Below are positions 8,828 through 16,828 of a stretch of DNA of 64,000 nucleotides, in pieces. Position numbers and translations under genes: made by a program. Positions within the stretch are counted from its first letter, which is position 1, and every line of letters begins with the position of its first letter. The notes under the pieces were generated by a model, which was not told the DNA's origin, did no database searches, and saw only the letters and a list, made by a program, of their open reading frames with translations. Source of the DNA: Leifsonia psychrotolerans (GTDB taxonomy: Bacteria; Actinomycetota; Actinomycetes; Actinomycetales; Microbacteriaceae); NCBI RefSeq assembly GCF_013410665.1, contig NZ_JACCFM010000001.1, positions 372,001-436,000 on the forward strand. The letters run 5' to 3'.

Positions 8828-10067
8828 CGGCTACGTCTTGCAGTGACTGGAGTCCCGGGGTTAGATCGCCACCGTTGGTTACAAACTCACCAAAGACCTC
8901 CGTCGAGCGGTTGTAGACCGAGAGCGGCACCATCTCTTGGAATCGCTGCTGGATTCGTGCCTTGCCGAGCGCGTCGACGATGCCCTGCAGCTCGGGGTCG
9001 TTCACGGTGACGTTCGGATTGAATGAGACGTCTCCGCGGGAATCCGCCCACGCCTGCTGGGCGGTGTCACTCATCCACCAGGCGCTGTACTCCAACGCGG
9101 CAGCCTCGTTCGCGGCACCCTTCGAGACGCACAACGGACCGCTCTCGAGCACCAGCTGCTGCTCGGCATCGGCATTCATGCTCGGAAAGATGAAGACGCC
9201 GTAGTCCTCGCCCGAGACCTGGTCGATGCTATTCAACTGGCCGGTCATGAACGTACCGAGGTACTCCATGGCGACTTCACCCGTGGAGAGCAGGGTCTGC
9301 GGGTCGGTCTGGAGGCCCGGATCGGTGAAGTAGCCCTCATCGAAGAGTCGCTGCCACTCCGCTCCTGCACTCAGAACGGCGGGATCGGTGAACGAGCTCG
9401 TGCCATCCGCGAGGCCGGCGTAGACGTCGGGGGACTCGCCAGCGAGCAGCGCCTGGAACATGGCGAATTCGAAAATGAAATTCATCTGGAAGAACGGCGT
9501 CACCCCGGCGGCTTTCAACGTGGCTGATGCAGACATCAGTTCCTGATAGGTCGTCGGTACCTCGACTCCGTGCTCGGCGAAGACGTGCTTGTTGTAGTAC
9601 ACGCCCCAGTAGACGACGTTCAAGGGCACGCAGTATTGCTTGCCGTCAAAGGTGTAGTTGTCTTTGAGACCCTTCGGAACGTAGCCGGCTGCCTCTGCCT
9701 TGGCCCAAATATCGCTTGTTTCGGCCACGACACCCTGTTCAACGAGTGCCTTGAGCTGCCCACCGGTGTGCCAGGTAAAGAGGTCAGGCTTCTCTTTGGT
9801 CTGCAGGGCTTGCTTGACAAAACTGTCGTAGGCCGCGGCGTCAGAACCGGGGGCCGTCACCACATCGAGCACCGCGCCCTCGGCCCGCGAGACGGTGTTC
9901 ATGTCGTCGAAGCTCTCTTGCCACCCTGCCTTGTCCATGTAGAACGAAAGTTGGCGCGGATCGTCTGCGGTGCCGGCCGCGGGGGCACCTGGGTTGGAGG
10001 AACACGCGGCAAGGGACACCGCGAGGAGCCCAGCCGAGAGCCCTGCGGTGAGTCGGGTTCGTTTCAT
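8817..10067 (-). CDS. ABC transporter sugar-binding lipoprotein
   Basis: A 416-residue extracytoplasmic binding protein of the CUT1 importer. The lipoprotein signal is MKRTRLTAGLSAGLLAVSLAAC with lipobox SLAAC, so the mature protein is attached to the outer face of the membrane through Cys 22. The body has the solute-binding protein family 1 pattern (TWHTGGQLKALVEQG, DNYTFDGKQYCVPLNVVYWGVYYNKHVF). The frame stays open 59 codons further upstream, but the ATG at 10067 has GAGGAGA 6 nt before it and starts a perfect signal peptide. It is the first gene of the mannoside operon that runs to 1295. Confidence 0.93.
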   Translation of the reverse strand: MKRTRLTAGLSAGLLAVSLAACSSNPGAPAAGTADDPRQLSFYMDKAGWQESFDDMNTVSRAEGAVLDVVTAPGSDAAAYDSFVKQALQTKEKPDLFTWHTGGQLKALVEQGVVAETSDIWAKAEAAGYVPKGLKDNYTFDGKQYCVPLNVVYWGVYYNKHVFAEHGVEVPTTYQELMSASATLKAAGVTPFFQMNFIFEFAMFQALLAGESPDVYAGLADGTSSFTDPAVLSAGAEWQRLFDEGYFTDPGLQTDPQTLLSTGEVAMEYLGTFMTGQLNSIDQVSGEDYGVFIFPSMNADAEQQLVLESGPLCVSKGAANEAAALEYSAWWMSDTAQQAWADSRGDVSFNPNVTVNDPELQGIVDALGKARIQQRFQEMVPLSVYNRSTEVFGEFVTNGGDLTPGLQSLQDVADAG

Positions 10068-10274
10068 CGTTCTCTCCTCATTGAGACGTGTGCATCGATG
10101 CGATGACGAGATAACACAATCGCATGGATGAAATAAAGTCAACACAAAAGTCCGCAAATATGGAAAATTGTTCGACTTCTCAAAATGGTTGACAGGAGTT
10201 CCTCCATCGTGTTGGCATATTGGTGCCATGGACCGGTGGCACATCCTAATGACAGTCGAACAGAGGAATCTCGC
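10068..10274. promoter_or_regulatory. Divergent promoter region of the mannoside operon and the beta-propeller gene
   Basis: An AT-richer 207-bp stretch between two divergent genes. A -35-like TTGACT on the minus strand (10137-10142) and a -35-like TTGACA on the plus strand (10189-10194) are visible; the matching -10 boxes are weak. A perfect 10-bp palindrome GCATCGATGC lies at 10092-10101, between the minus-strand promoter and the binding-protein start, a suitable place for an operator of the ROK or another repressor. These assignments are inference. Confidence 0.45.
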
Positions 10275-11471
10275 ATGCGTTCACGCAATACCCGCAGAAC
10301 TATCTTGCCCGCTGCACTGGTCGCCGGCCTCGCGCTGACCGCGCTGATCGCGCCGCCGGCCTACGCCGCACCACGCTCCGACGACGCGCTCTCCCGAGGG
10401 CGCATCTCGTGTGACCCCCTCGGAGGAGCATCGATCAAACCCGTCGGAGCCACCCTCAATACCGAGTACACGGAGGCCTTTCGCGAGTTCGGCAACTCGG
10501 GTGGTGGCTGGCAGAATAACGGCGGTTGGGCGGCATCCGACGGAGTGTATTCGGTCGAACTTGCAGACCGCAGCATTGCCTGGCTCATGAACGACACCTT
10601 TCTCGGACCGGTCACCGACGAGCAGATCGGGGCCGAGGCCCGCTTCCTGCATGGCACCGTCGTGCTGGGCGGGCGGGACGGTCTGCCTGACACGACCGTG
10701 ACCGGAGGCACCCAGGAGGCGCCGGAATCCATCGTCTCGCCGCCGCAGTCGGAGGGCGGTGATCCCTGGTATTGGAATGAGGATGGAATCCTCGATGGCG
10801 GCAAGCTCCGTGTGTTTCAGGCGCGCACCGGACTGAACGATGGCGTGCCGCCGTGGAATTTCGGCTGGCTCGGCAGCGACATCGTCACGTACGACGCGGA
10901 GTTCGCCGTCGAGTCGATCACGCCGAGCTACGGCGCCCCGGGTGGAGTGCACTGGGGCGTTGAACTGGTCAAACAAGGCGGCATGGTCTATATCTATGGA
11001 CAGAAGGACGGCGCAGCATACGTCGCTCGCGTCGCGAAAGGGCACCTGGTAGGCGGGGCGTGGGAGTTCTGGGCCGCCGGAAGCTGGGTGGCCAACGAAG
11101 CAGCTGCGACGCCGATCGCCTCAAACGTCGGCGCGTCGTACAGTGTGACTCGGATGCGTGGCACCTACGTTTTGAGCACAACGACCACGTTTGGTGCCTT
11201 CGCCGAGCACACCGTCGAGGTTGCGGTCTCCTCGTCGCCCTCGGGCCCATTCACCGACCGCACCGTTGTCTACACGGCACCCGAAGCAGCCTCGGCACAC
11301 ATCGTGGCTCCCTACAACGTTGCGGCTCACCCTGCCATCAGCGACCGTGGGGAGCTCGTGGTCTCGTACAACGTCAACAGCGAGCAACACTCCGACGTTG
11401 TGGCCAACGCGAACAACTACCGCCCGCGCTTTCTTACGATCGAATTTGCGCGGTGCCGAATGCCGCGTTGA
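10275..11471 (+). CDS. Secreted five-bladed beta-propeller protein (DUF5005/DUF4185-like)
   Basis: A 398-residue exported protein. The Sec signal peptide is MRSRNTRRTILPAALVAGLALTALIAPPAYA, with likely cleavage after AYA. The body resembles the DUF5005/DUF4185 family, which has a GH43-like propeller fold: GGWAASDGVYSVELADRSIAWLMNDTFLG is the first blade, and repeated blades contain DIVTYD, GVHWGVELV and MVYIYG. Whether it is a glycosidase or only binds sugar is unknown. GAGGAA lies 6 nt before the ATG at 10275, so the longer open frame from 10185 is not used. It is divergent from the mannoside importer, which suggests that it works on the same polysaccharide outside the cell. Confidence 0.72.
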   Translation: MRSRNTRRTILPAALVAGLALTALIAPPAYAAPRSDDALSRGRISCDPLGGASIKPVGATLNTEYTEAFREFGNSGGGWQNNGGWAASDGVYSVELADRSIAWLMNDTFLGPVTDEQIGAEARFLHGTVVLGGRDGLPDTTVTGGTQEAPESIVSPPQSEGGDPWYWNEDGILDGGKLRVFQARTGLNDGVPPWNFGWLGSDIVTYDAEFAVESITPSYGAPGGVHWGVELVKQGGMVYIYGQKDGAAYVARVAKGHLVGGAWEFWAAGSWVANEAAATPIASNVGASYSVTRMRGTYVLSTTTTFGAFAEHTVEVAVSSSPSGPFTDRTVVYTAPEAASAHIVAPYNVAAHPAISDRGELVVSYNVNSEQHSDVVANANNYRPRFLTIEFARCRMPR

Positions 11472-11484
11472 GGGGGGCCCTCGT

Positions 11485-11514
11485 ACGGGGAAGCTGAGAG
11501 TAGACCTTCCCCGT
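11485..11514 (+). terminator. Stem-loop terminator after the beta-propeller gene
   Basis: Arms ACGGGGAAG and CTTCCCCGT (11485-11493 and 11506-11514) pair perfectly around a 12-base loop, 13 bases after the stop codon. There is no clear U tract, as is usual in GC-rich actinobacteria. Confidence 0.6.
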
Positions 11515-11601
11515 GAGGGAGGCCGACTCGCGGGGTCGCTGTGCCCCGTTTGGTCGCATCACGTTCGGGGCAGGGAGGTGAGGGGTGGATAGCATGGGGC
11601 G

Positions 11602-12399
11602 ATGACTCCTCCTCTTCTTCCCGCCGTGTGGTCGCTCGAAGGACGCACGGCCCTCGTCACCGGGGCCGGCAGCGACACCGGGATCGGTTTCGCTGCCGCC
11701 CGAATGCTGGGGGAGCTGGGGGCGCAGATCGTGATCACCTCGACGACCCAGCGTGTTCACGAGCGGACCGCCGAGCTGAGAGAACTCGGCATCACCGCGG
11801 ACGGGATCGTCTGCAGTCTTGATTCGGACCAGGGCACACGGGCGCTCTCGGCGGGACTTCAGCAGCTCGCGCTCGCGCCGACGATTCTGGTGAACAACGC
11901 CGGGATGGTGTCGGTGGGCGACACGGAAATCGCGCAGGGCGACATCGGGATGAGTGCGGATGAGTGGAACCGGGGGATCGCCGTGAATCTCTCGACGGCT
12001 TTCCATGCCACCCAGGCGGTCATCGGTTACATGCGTGAAACCGGCTGGGGCCGCATCATTACGGTGTCCAGTGTGAGCGGCCCGCTCATGGCTTCCCGCG
12101 GCGATATCGCCTATGCTGCGGCAAAGGCCGGGCTGACCGGGCTCACGCGCGCACTGGCCGTGGATGAGGCCAGTCGAGGAATTACCGCAAACGCTGTGGC
12201 GCCGGGGTGGATCGCGACGGGCTCGCAACTGCCGAAGGAAGCGGATGAGGGGGCCCACGTTCCTGCTGGGCGCAGCGGGACCCCCGATGAGGTTGCCTCC
12301 GCGATCGCCTGGCTCGCTTCGCCCGGTGCCGGCTATGTCACCGGCCAGACGATCGTCGTCGACGGCGGCAACACTGTGGGCGAAGAGCGTCGCTTATAA
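11602..12399 (+). CDS. Short-chain dehydrogenase/reductase (SDR, 3-oxoacyl-ACP reductase-like)
   Basis: A 265-residue classical SDR. The cofactor loop is TGAGSDTGIGF (residues 20-30), the NNAG motif is at about 97, and the catalytic Ser (VSSVSG) and YAAAKAG (Tyr-x-x-x-Lys) follow. The C terminus has the family ending GYVTGQTIVVDGG. The loop has an extra residue pair compared with the usual TGxxxGIG, which is seen in FabG-like enzymes. Substrate unknown. It stands alone and converges on the PfpI-type gene 56 bp away. Confidence 0.88.
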   Translation: MTPPLLPAVWSLEGRTALVTGAGSDTGIGFAAARMLGELGAQIVITSTTQRVHERTAELRELGITADGIVCSLDSDQGTRALSAGLQQLALAPTILVNNAGMVSVGDTEIAQGDIGMSADEWNRGIAVNLSTAFHATQAVIGYMRETGWGRIITVSSVSGPLMASRGDIAYAAAKAGLTGLTRALAVDEASRGITANAVAPGWIATGSQLPKEADEGAHVPAGRSGTPDEVASAIAWLASPGAGYVTGQTIVVDGGNTVGEERRL

Positions 12400-12455
12400 C
12401 ACTCAACGTTCCGCCCGGTCAGTGACCCGTTCCCAGAGCAGGATGACGCAGGCAC

Positions 12456-13145
12456 TCATGCGCTCAGCGCCGCAACCTTCAGGAGGAGGGCGTCGGCGGC
12501 TGCAGCGGACGATGCCGGGTTCTGACCGGTGATCAGCAGACCATCCTCGACGACGTAGGACTGCCAGTCGCCGATTTTGGAGTAGTCGGCGCCAAGCTTG
12601 ATGAGCTCGTCCTCGACCAGGAACGGGACGATGTCGGTCAGCTGAACGCCCTCCTCTTCGGAGTTGGTGAAGCCGGTGACCTGACGGCCGGCGACGAGAG
12701 GGGTGCCGTCTTCAGCGCGCACATGACGGAGAACACCGGGGGCGTGGCAAACGAGGGCGACGGGCTTGCCGCTGCGGATGAAGGTCTCGATCAGGGCGAC
12801 GGAGTCCTTGTCTTCGGCGAGGTCCCACAGGGGCCCATGTCCGCCGGGGTAGAAGACGGTGTCGAAGTCCGCGGCGTCAACCGAGTCGAGGCGAACGGTG
12901 GTCGCGAGCGCCTGCTTGGCCTCGGGATCCGCTTCGAAACGGCGTGTCTGCTCGGTCTGGTTCACCGGCTCGTTGCTCGTCGGGTCCAGGGGCGGCTGGC
13001 CGCCCTTCGGCGAGGCGAGGGTGATGTCGGCGCCGGCTTCGACGAAGCGGTAGTACGGGGCGGCGAGCTCGTCGAGCCAGAACCCGGTCTTCTTGCCGGT
13101 GTTGCCGAGCTCGTCGTGGGAGGTGAGGACCATGAGAACCTTCAT
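12456..13145 (-). CDS. DJ-1/PfpI-family protein (type 1 glutamine amidotransferase domain, glyoxalase III/Hsp31-like)
   Basis: A 229-residue protein of the DJ-1 superfamily. The nucleophile elbow is ALVCHAPGVL with Cys in the AxCHAP context typical of the Hsp31/glyoxalase III-like group; YPGGHGPLWDLAED supplies the conserved loop and FVEAGADITLASPKGG the N-terminal strand. Members of this group detoxify methylglyoxal or act as deglycases or chaperones. AAGGAG lies 6 nt before the start codon. The operator palindrome at 13158-13175 and the NemR-like regulator just upstream suggest induction by reactive electrophiles. Confidence 0.88.
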   Translation of the reverse strand: MKVLMVLTSHDELGNTGKKTGFWLDELAAPYYRFVEAGADITLASPKGGQPPLDPTSNEPVNQTEQTRRFEADPEAKQALATTVRLDSVDAADFDTVFYPGGHGPLWDLAEDKDSVALIETFIRSGKPVALVCHAPGVLRHVRAEDGTPLVAGRQVTGFTNSEEEGVQLTDIVPFLVEDELIKLGADYSKIGDWQSYVVEDGLLITGQNPASSAAAADALLLKVAALSA

Positions 13146-13157
13146 TGTGAAACTCCT

Positions 13158-13175
13158 TAGTTGACCGGTCGACTA
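13158..13175. promoter_or_regulatory. Operator palindrome before the DJ-1/PfpI gene
   Basis: TAGTTGACCGGTCGACTA is an inverted repeat with 8 of 9 pairs matched, centred on GACCGGTC, 13 bp upstream of the start codon. The same GACCGGTC core with TAG/CTA flanks recurs before the TetR gene at 13826-13840. Inference: the NemR-like regulator binds both. Confidence 0.65.
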
Positions 13176-13220
13176 TTCGCTGATGTGAACCTGGGGTGCC
13201 GGTGGGGCCCGAGGAAGTGT

Positions 13221-13805
13221 TTAGCGCTGGAGCAGGTGTCGTGTCAGGGCCAAAGCGCTGTCCATCGGGGAAATGTCCCGTTGAATCTTGGCCATGACAC
13301 TGGCGCCGAGCCAGAGATTGTAGAGCGTTTGCGCGGTGACGTCGGCAGCGGAGTCAATCGACACCGAGCCGTCGTCGAGACCCATGTCGATCAGGGACTG
13401 AATACGATCAGTGATGCCGGTCGTCCCATTTTTCAGCGCGAGGCGGAGTGTTTCGGAGAGATCGGCGACCTCGGCGCCGAGCTTGACGGCCAAGCATTTG
13501 CCCTGGCAGTCGTCGAGGCTCTGCGTCGAACGCCAGCTCTCCCAGTACTGCATCAGTCGCGTGCCGGCATCGAGGTCGGTCTGGGCGAAGATCTCATCCA
13601 TCTCGGCGAGATACTCGGTGAAGTACTCCCCGAGCATCGCCTCGCCGAACGCGTCTTTGGAGTCGAAGTAGTAGTAGAACGAGCCTTTCGGCACGCCGGC
13701 GACGGTGAGGATCTCAGTGAGGCCGACAGCAGCCCATCCCTTGTGGGCGACGGTGCGCTGTCCGGCATCGAGAATGCTTCGGCGACTGTCGGCTTGGGTG
13801 GGCAT
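13221..13805 (-). CDS. TetR/AcrR-family regulator, NemR-like
   Basis: A 194-residue repressor. The N-terminal helix-turn-helix is ILTVAGVPKGSFYYYFDSKDAFGEAML. The rest closely follows Escherichia coli NemR, including CLAVKLGAEVADLSETLRLALKNG and LYNLWLGASVMAKIQRDISPMDSAL. NemR senses quinones, hypochlorous acid and methylglyoxal through a Cys in the equivalent CLTVKLSAEV stretch, and that Cys is kept here (GKCLAVKL). NemR controls nemA and gloA in E. coli; here the neighbour is a DJ-1-type protein. Palindromes sharing GACCGGTC sit before this gene and before its neighbour, consistent with autoregulation. The family and NemR similarity are firm; the ligand is inferred. Confidence 0.88.
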   Translation of the reverse strand: MPTQADSRRSILDAGQRTVAHKGWAAVGLTEILTVAGVPKGSFYYYFDSKDAFGEAMLGEYFTEYLAEMDEIFAQTDLDAGTRLMQYWESWRSTQSLDDCQGKCLAVKLGAEVADLSETLRLALKNGTTGITDRIQSLIDMGLDDGSVSIDSAADVTAQTLYNLWLGASVMAKIQRDISPMDSALALTRHLLQR

Positions 13806-13825
13806 GAGTAAAAAGTATCAGGTAT

Positions 13826-13840
13826 TAGACCGGTCGTCTA
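13826..13840. promoter_or_regulatory. Operator palindrome before the NemR-like gene
   Basis: TAGACCGGTCGTCTA has arms TAGAC and GTCTA around a 5-bp centre, 20 bp upstream of the regulator's start codon. It shares the GACCGGTC core with the site at 13158-13175. Confidence 0.65.
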
Positions 13841-13932
13841 CCTCGGACTGAGTGCGGCGGCACTGATCGGGGGCCACGTGGCAATTCGCTGGTGATGTTC
13901 GAGGATGCCCAGCAAATGCCCCGCGAGAGTGC

Positions 13933-13946
13933 GCGAGCATGCTCGC
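13933..13946. promoter_or_regulatory. Perfect 14-bp palindrome before an orphan gene
   Basis: GCGAGCATGCTCGC is perfectly self-complementary and ends 15 bp before the start codon at 13962. It could be an operator or an mRNA hairpin. Nothing in the window identifies a cognate protein. Confidence 0.4.
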
Positions 13947-13961
13947 TTGTAGGCTTGGGCC

Positions 13962-14471
13962 ATGACCGAAACCGCGCCGAAGTTCTCTCCCCGTCTGATG
14001 GGGACCCGTGCCTTCGAGCTGGTGCAGCGGCACCAGGAGTCGTATTCGCGCGCCCACCCGATCCGTTGTGATCCCCTCGGCCACTGGATCATTTTCGGCG
14101 CCCCGTCCTCGACAACGTACGAGGTCAACGAGACGCCTGATGGTCGTGTGCGGGTGTTGATCGGCGGGGAGCGGGAGAACCCCTCGGTTGATTTCACGAC
14201 CGATGACACCCATGCCGTCGATGTGTTCGTTGCGCTCGAGTGCGGGGTGGCCGGGCTGGCGGAGAAAGCGCTGCGCCCTGCGATTCAACCGGGCGTCACT
14301 CTGACGGTCTCAGAGGGCACCGGCACTCAGCGCCTCGAGTGGCCGGGCGGCTGGGCCGAAGGGCCAACCCGATCGTCGATCCCGGGTGAACGCGGGCATG
14401 CGCTGCCCACAATGGCGCACTACATCACGATGGGGATCGAGGAGATATTGGCTCTGCACGGGCAAGCCTGA
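13962..14471 (+). CDS. Hypothetical protein, 169 residues
   Basis: I do not recognise a characterised family. The protein is soluble with no signal peptide; the N-terminal part is basic and mixed (FELVQRHQESYSRAHPIRCD), the centre beta-rich (STTYEVNETPDGRVRVLIGGERENPSVDFTT), and the C terminus helical (ALPTMAHYITMGIEEILALHG). The layout (small, acidic, alternating strands, then a long helix) is reminiscent of immunity-type proteins of polymorphic toxin systems, but no toxin gene lies nearby and this is only an impression. Codon use is normal for the region and the start ATG directly follows a GGGCC stretch without a strong ribosome-binding site. Confidence 0.65.
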   Translation: MTETAPKFSPRLMGTRAFELVQRHQESYSRAHPIRCDPLGHWIIFGAPSSTTYEVNETPDGRVRVLIGGERENPSVDFTTDDTHAVDVFVALECGVAGLAEKALRPAIQPGVTLTVSEGTGTQRLEWPGGWAEGPTRSSIPGERGHALPTMAHYITMGIEEILALHGQA

Positions 14472-14538
14472 CAGGTCGGTTGCCCGCAGCCGGTCGAGTT
14501 TTCAGCTCCCCACTTCGGGCAGGAAACCGGACCGCATC

Positions 14539-14913
14539 CGGACGCGATATCGCTCTCGTGTAGTGCGCCCATCGCAGTACCCCGGGGGCTCCAACCTCGA
14601 GCATCGGCTCCAGGTCGATATCGCAGCGTTCTCCCTGATCTACGACAATGCACGGAACGAAGCTGAGGAGGTGAGAGGCGAACCGATGCGGCCCACGTAA
14701 CGCATCTGGGATCCGATGCTGCGATTCATGAACCCGGGCCTCACGATGGATGCCGCATCCCACAGGCTGGGAATCGCTTCCCGCACCGGTCGCCGTCGCA
14801 TCGCGGACGCGACGGCGCACTGTCACCTCTCCGGCAAGTTTTCGCGGGGAGCAGCATGGGCCTCAGAACGGGCTGAGCCCGAAGATTCAACGGGCCAAGG
14901 AACTCGCCGTTGA
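14539..14913 (+). pseudogene. Remnant of a LuxR/TrmB-type helix-turn-helix regulator
   Basis: One frame, interrupted by a stop at 14698-14700, reads VDIAAFSLIYDNARNEAEEV and then GLTMDAASHRLGIASRTGRRRIADATAH followed by LSGKFSRGAA. This matches the C-terminal part of large actinobacterial regulators, whose LuxR helix-turn-helix has the form GLTDxAxARRLGVSxRTVRRRIA and an SRFQAGAxAxxRGW end. The upstream half of the gene is missing and the last residues (SERAEP) are out of register. It is a non-functional relic. Confidence 0.55.
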
Positions 14914-14971
14914 CGGACTGTCGGTTGAAATCGTCACCGAGCAGACCTTTCTCGAGATTCTCGCGCTCTAG
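14867..14971 (+). pseudogene. BRCT-like C-terminal fragment
   Basis: The last 34 codons of a short frame read NGLSPKIQRAKELAVDGLSVEIVTEQTFLEILAL. This resembles the end of BRCT domains (S-x-K-x-x-x-A-x-E-L-x-V-x-I-V-x-E-x-x-F-L), as found at the C terminus of DEDDh-type exonucleases. No exonuclease domain precedes it; the codons before it overlap the LuxR remnant in another frame. It is likely a decayed gene end. Confidence 0.4.
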
Positions 14972-15089
14972 ATATACCTGGCGAGGACATTGACCTCGTC
15001 GGGGTGCGTGGAGAGAAGTTCTCGTTCCAGCAGGAGGACGGGCCCGTTTCGGCTCGTGTACGGCGGCGGGGCGGGCCCATTTTCAGGGC

Positions 15090-15209
15090 ATGAAAATCGA
15101 CCCGGTCGTGAGCAACCCCGGTCTCGATTCCGTGGTCTCCGAAAACGATCGTGTCCGCGTTGTGCAGTATCCGGCAGCTGCCTACATGCCTTTCGAACCC
15201 GTCGCCTGA
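15090..15209 (+). pseudogene. Truncated cupin-type protein (39 codons)
   Basis: The frame reads MKIDPVVSNPGLDSVVSENDRVRVVQYPAA and stops at 15207-15209. The stretch DSVVSENDRVRVVQY matches the first strands of small cupin proteins (usually VVxENERVRVLEY followed by a HxHP metal motif). The metal-binding histidines and the rest of the barrel are missing, so it is a 3'-truncated relic. Together with the two fragments before it, it fills the 14472-15225 stretch, which holds no intact gene. Confidence 0.45.
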
Positions 15210-15225
15210 TAACTATCATTTCACT

Positions 15226-16818
15226 ATGCGATCCACAGTCGGACAGCATCTATGGACGGAAAAGTTTGCACGCTCGCTGGTAGTCACGGGCGTGATTCTG
15301 GCGATGGCCGCCGTACTCCTCACGCCACCGAGTCCGGCTGGTGCCGAGTCTGCGAAGTGGGCAACTCCTTCCAGCCTCGACAGCTTCGTACACAAGGAAC
15401 GTGTAGACCTCGGGCTTCCTGGACTAGCCGTTGTCGTTCTCACTCACGGTTCGGTCGCGTTCGAGGGAACCTATGGGGAGGTTTCTCCCGGTGGGCCTGC
15501 GGTTACGCTCACAACGCCATTCGCGCTCGGGTCAACATCCAAACAATTCACTGCCTTAGCGGTTCATCAGCTTATTTCGCAGCGACATCTCGCTCTTCGC
15601 GACACCGTCGGTGCTCTTCTGCCGCAGCTGGGGAGCGCTGAAAGCCTGTTTTCGACGGTGACGGTCGCTCAACTGCTCAGCCACACCTCAGGGATTAGCG
15701 AACGCGCGGGTCGTGAGGAGTTTGACCCTTGGCCGGCTGTTACCTCAATCCGGGACGAGAGCCGTCGCATTCTGCAGGGAGAGCCAATCGCGAAGCCGGG
15801 TGAGCGTTTTGTATACTCGAACGCCAACTACACGTTGCTCGGCGCGATCATTGAACACTCCACCGGGCGGTCGTTCGAGGATGCCCTCCAATCCCTCGTC
15901 GTTCAGCCCCTTGGCCTCACCTCAACCACGAGTGACCTCGCACTCGCCCGCTCGAACGGATTGGCTGCCGGCTACTACAACTGGTTCGGGATCGTTCCCG
16001 CAGTAACGCCGGGGGCGATGTGGCCGATGGGTGCTCCCTCCGCATTCATTACCTCTACTGCCAGCGACCTCACCCACCTTCTACAGGTGCAATTGGGTCA
16101 GCCATCGGGAATCGGTACCGCGATACTTGCCGATGCCCGTGACCCCCTCACTCGAGTCAACCAATACAGCCAATACGCCAGTGGGTGGTACGTGCGCCCG
16201 TTCTGGGAGCTGCACGACTACGACGCGAACAGCACCGACCCGAGCCTTCCAACGCTGTGGGAGCATTCCGGCAGCACCGAGCGATCGGTGTCCTACCTCG
16301 CCTTCGCGCCGTCCGTCGGCCTCGGCGTCGTCGTGCTCAGCAATTACGGCCTCGGTACCGACCAAAACAAACTCTCGCGATTCACCGAGGCGCTGATGCA
16401 CAAGATCGTCGGCACCCGAGTCGCCCCGTCCGCGGTAGACCCGCTCGTTGCCGCGGCACCATTCATCATGATCGGGCTCCCAATATTGCAACTGATGATG
16501 GTCGCCTGGATCATCTTCGCGAACGCACGGTCGCGGCGCTCGCGCCACGCACGGTGGCTCGCGATCATTATCGGCACCGTGATAACAATCACAACTTTCT
16601 ATTTCGCTCTTATCGTCGTGCCAAGCCGAACACAGGCACCTCTCGTCGAGGCGACATGGTGGAACAGTACCCCCGACCTCGCAGTGTCAGTTGCGCTGAG
16701 TCTGCTCTTCGCCGTGAGCTGGGTAGCGTTGGTCGGGGTTCAGCTCACTCGTAGCCTGCTTCACCGGAGCGGGCACGAGCACACCCCGCGCAGTTCGCCG
16801 AATTCTCGCGCTGACTAG
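15226..16818 (+). CDS. Serine beta-lactamase-like hydrolase with membrane-anchored C terminus
   Basis: A 530-residue exported protein of the class C beta-lactamase/esterase/D-peptidase group. A signal segment (LVVTGVILAMAAVLLTPPSPAGA) precedes the catalytic domain: STSK is the nucleophile S-x-x-K, YSNANY is the Y-x-N motif, and EHSGSTERS is the HxG-like third motif. At the C terminus three to four membrane helices follow (MIGLPILQLMMVAWIIFAN, WLAIIIGTVITITTFYFALIVV, LAVSVALSLLFAVSWVALVGV). This is the layout of serine hydrolase-membrane fusions found in Gram-positive bacteria, probably acting on wall peptides or small esters. The upstream open frame to 15151 is ignored because the ATG at 15226 begins a normal signal region. 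Confidence 0.85.
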   Translation: MRSTVGQHLWTEKFARSLVVTGVILAMAAVLLTPPSPAGAESAKWATPSSLDSFVHKERVDLGLPGLAVVVLTHGSVAFEGTYGEVSPGGPAVTLTTPFALGSTSKQFTALAVHQLISQRHLALRDTVGALLPQLGSAESLFSTVTVAQLLSHTSGISERAGREEFDPWPAVTSIRDESRRILQGEPIAKPGERFVYSNANYTLLGAIIEHSTGRSFEDALQSLVVQPLGLTSTTSDLALARSNGLAAGYYNWFGIVPAVTPGAMWPMGAPSAFITSTASDLTHLLQVQLGQPSGIGTAILADARDPLTRVNQYSQYASGWYVRPFWELHDYDANSTDPSLPTLWEHSGSTERSVSYLAFAPSVGLGVVVLSNYGLGTDQNKLSRFTEALMHKIVGTRVAPSAVDPLVAAAPFIMIGLPILQLMMVAWIIFANARSRRSRHARWLAIIIGTVITITTFYFALIVVPSRTQAPLVEATWWNSTPDLAVSVALSLLFAVSWVALVGVQLTRSLLHRSGHEHTPRSSPNSRAD

Positions 16819-16828
16819 GCTTCACTTC

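Noticed and set aside
14425..14826. 133-codon minus-strand frame
   Set aside because: Opposite to the LuxR remnant that has recognisable helix-turn-helix codons on the plus strand; no family match.
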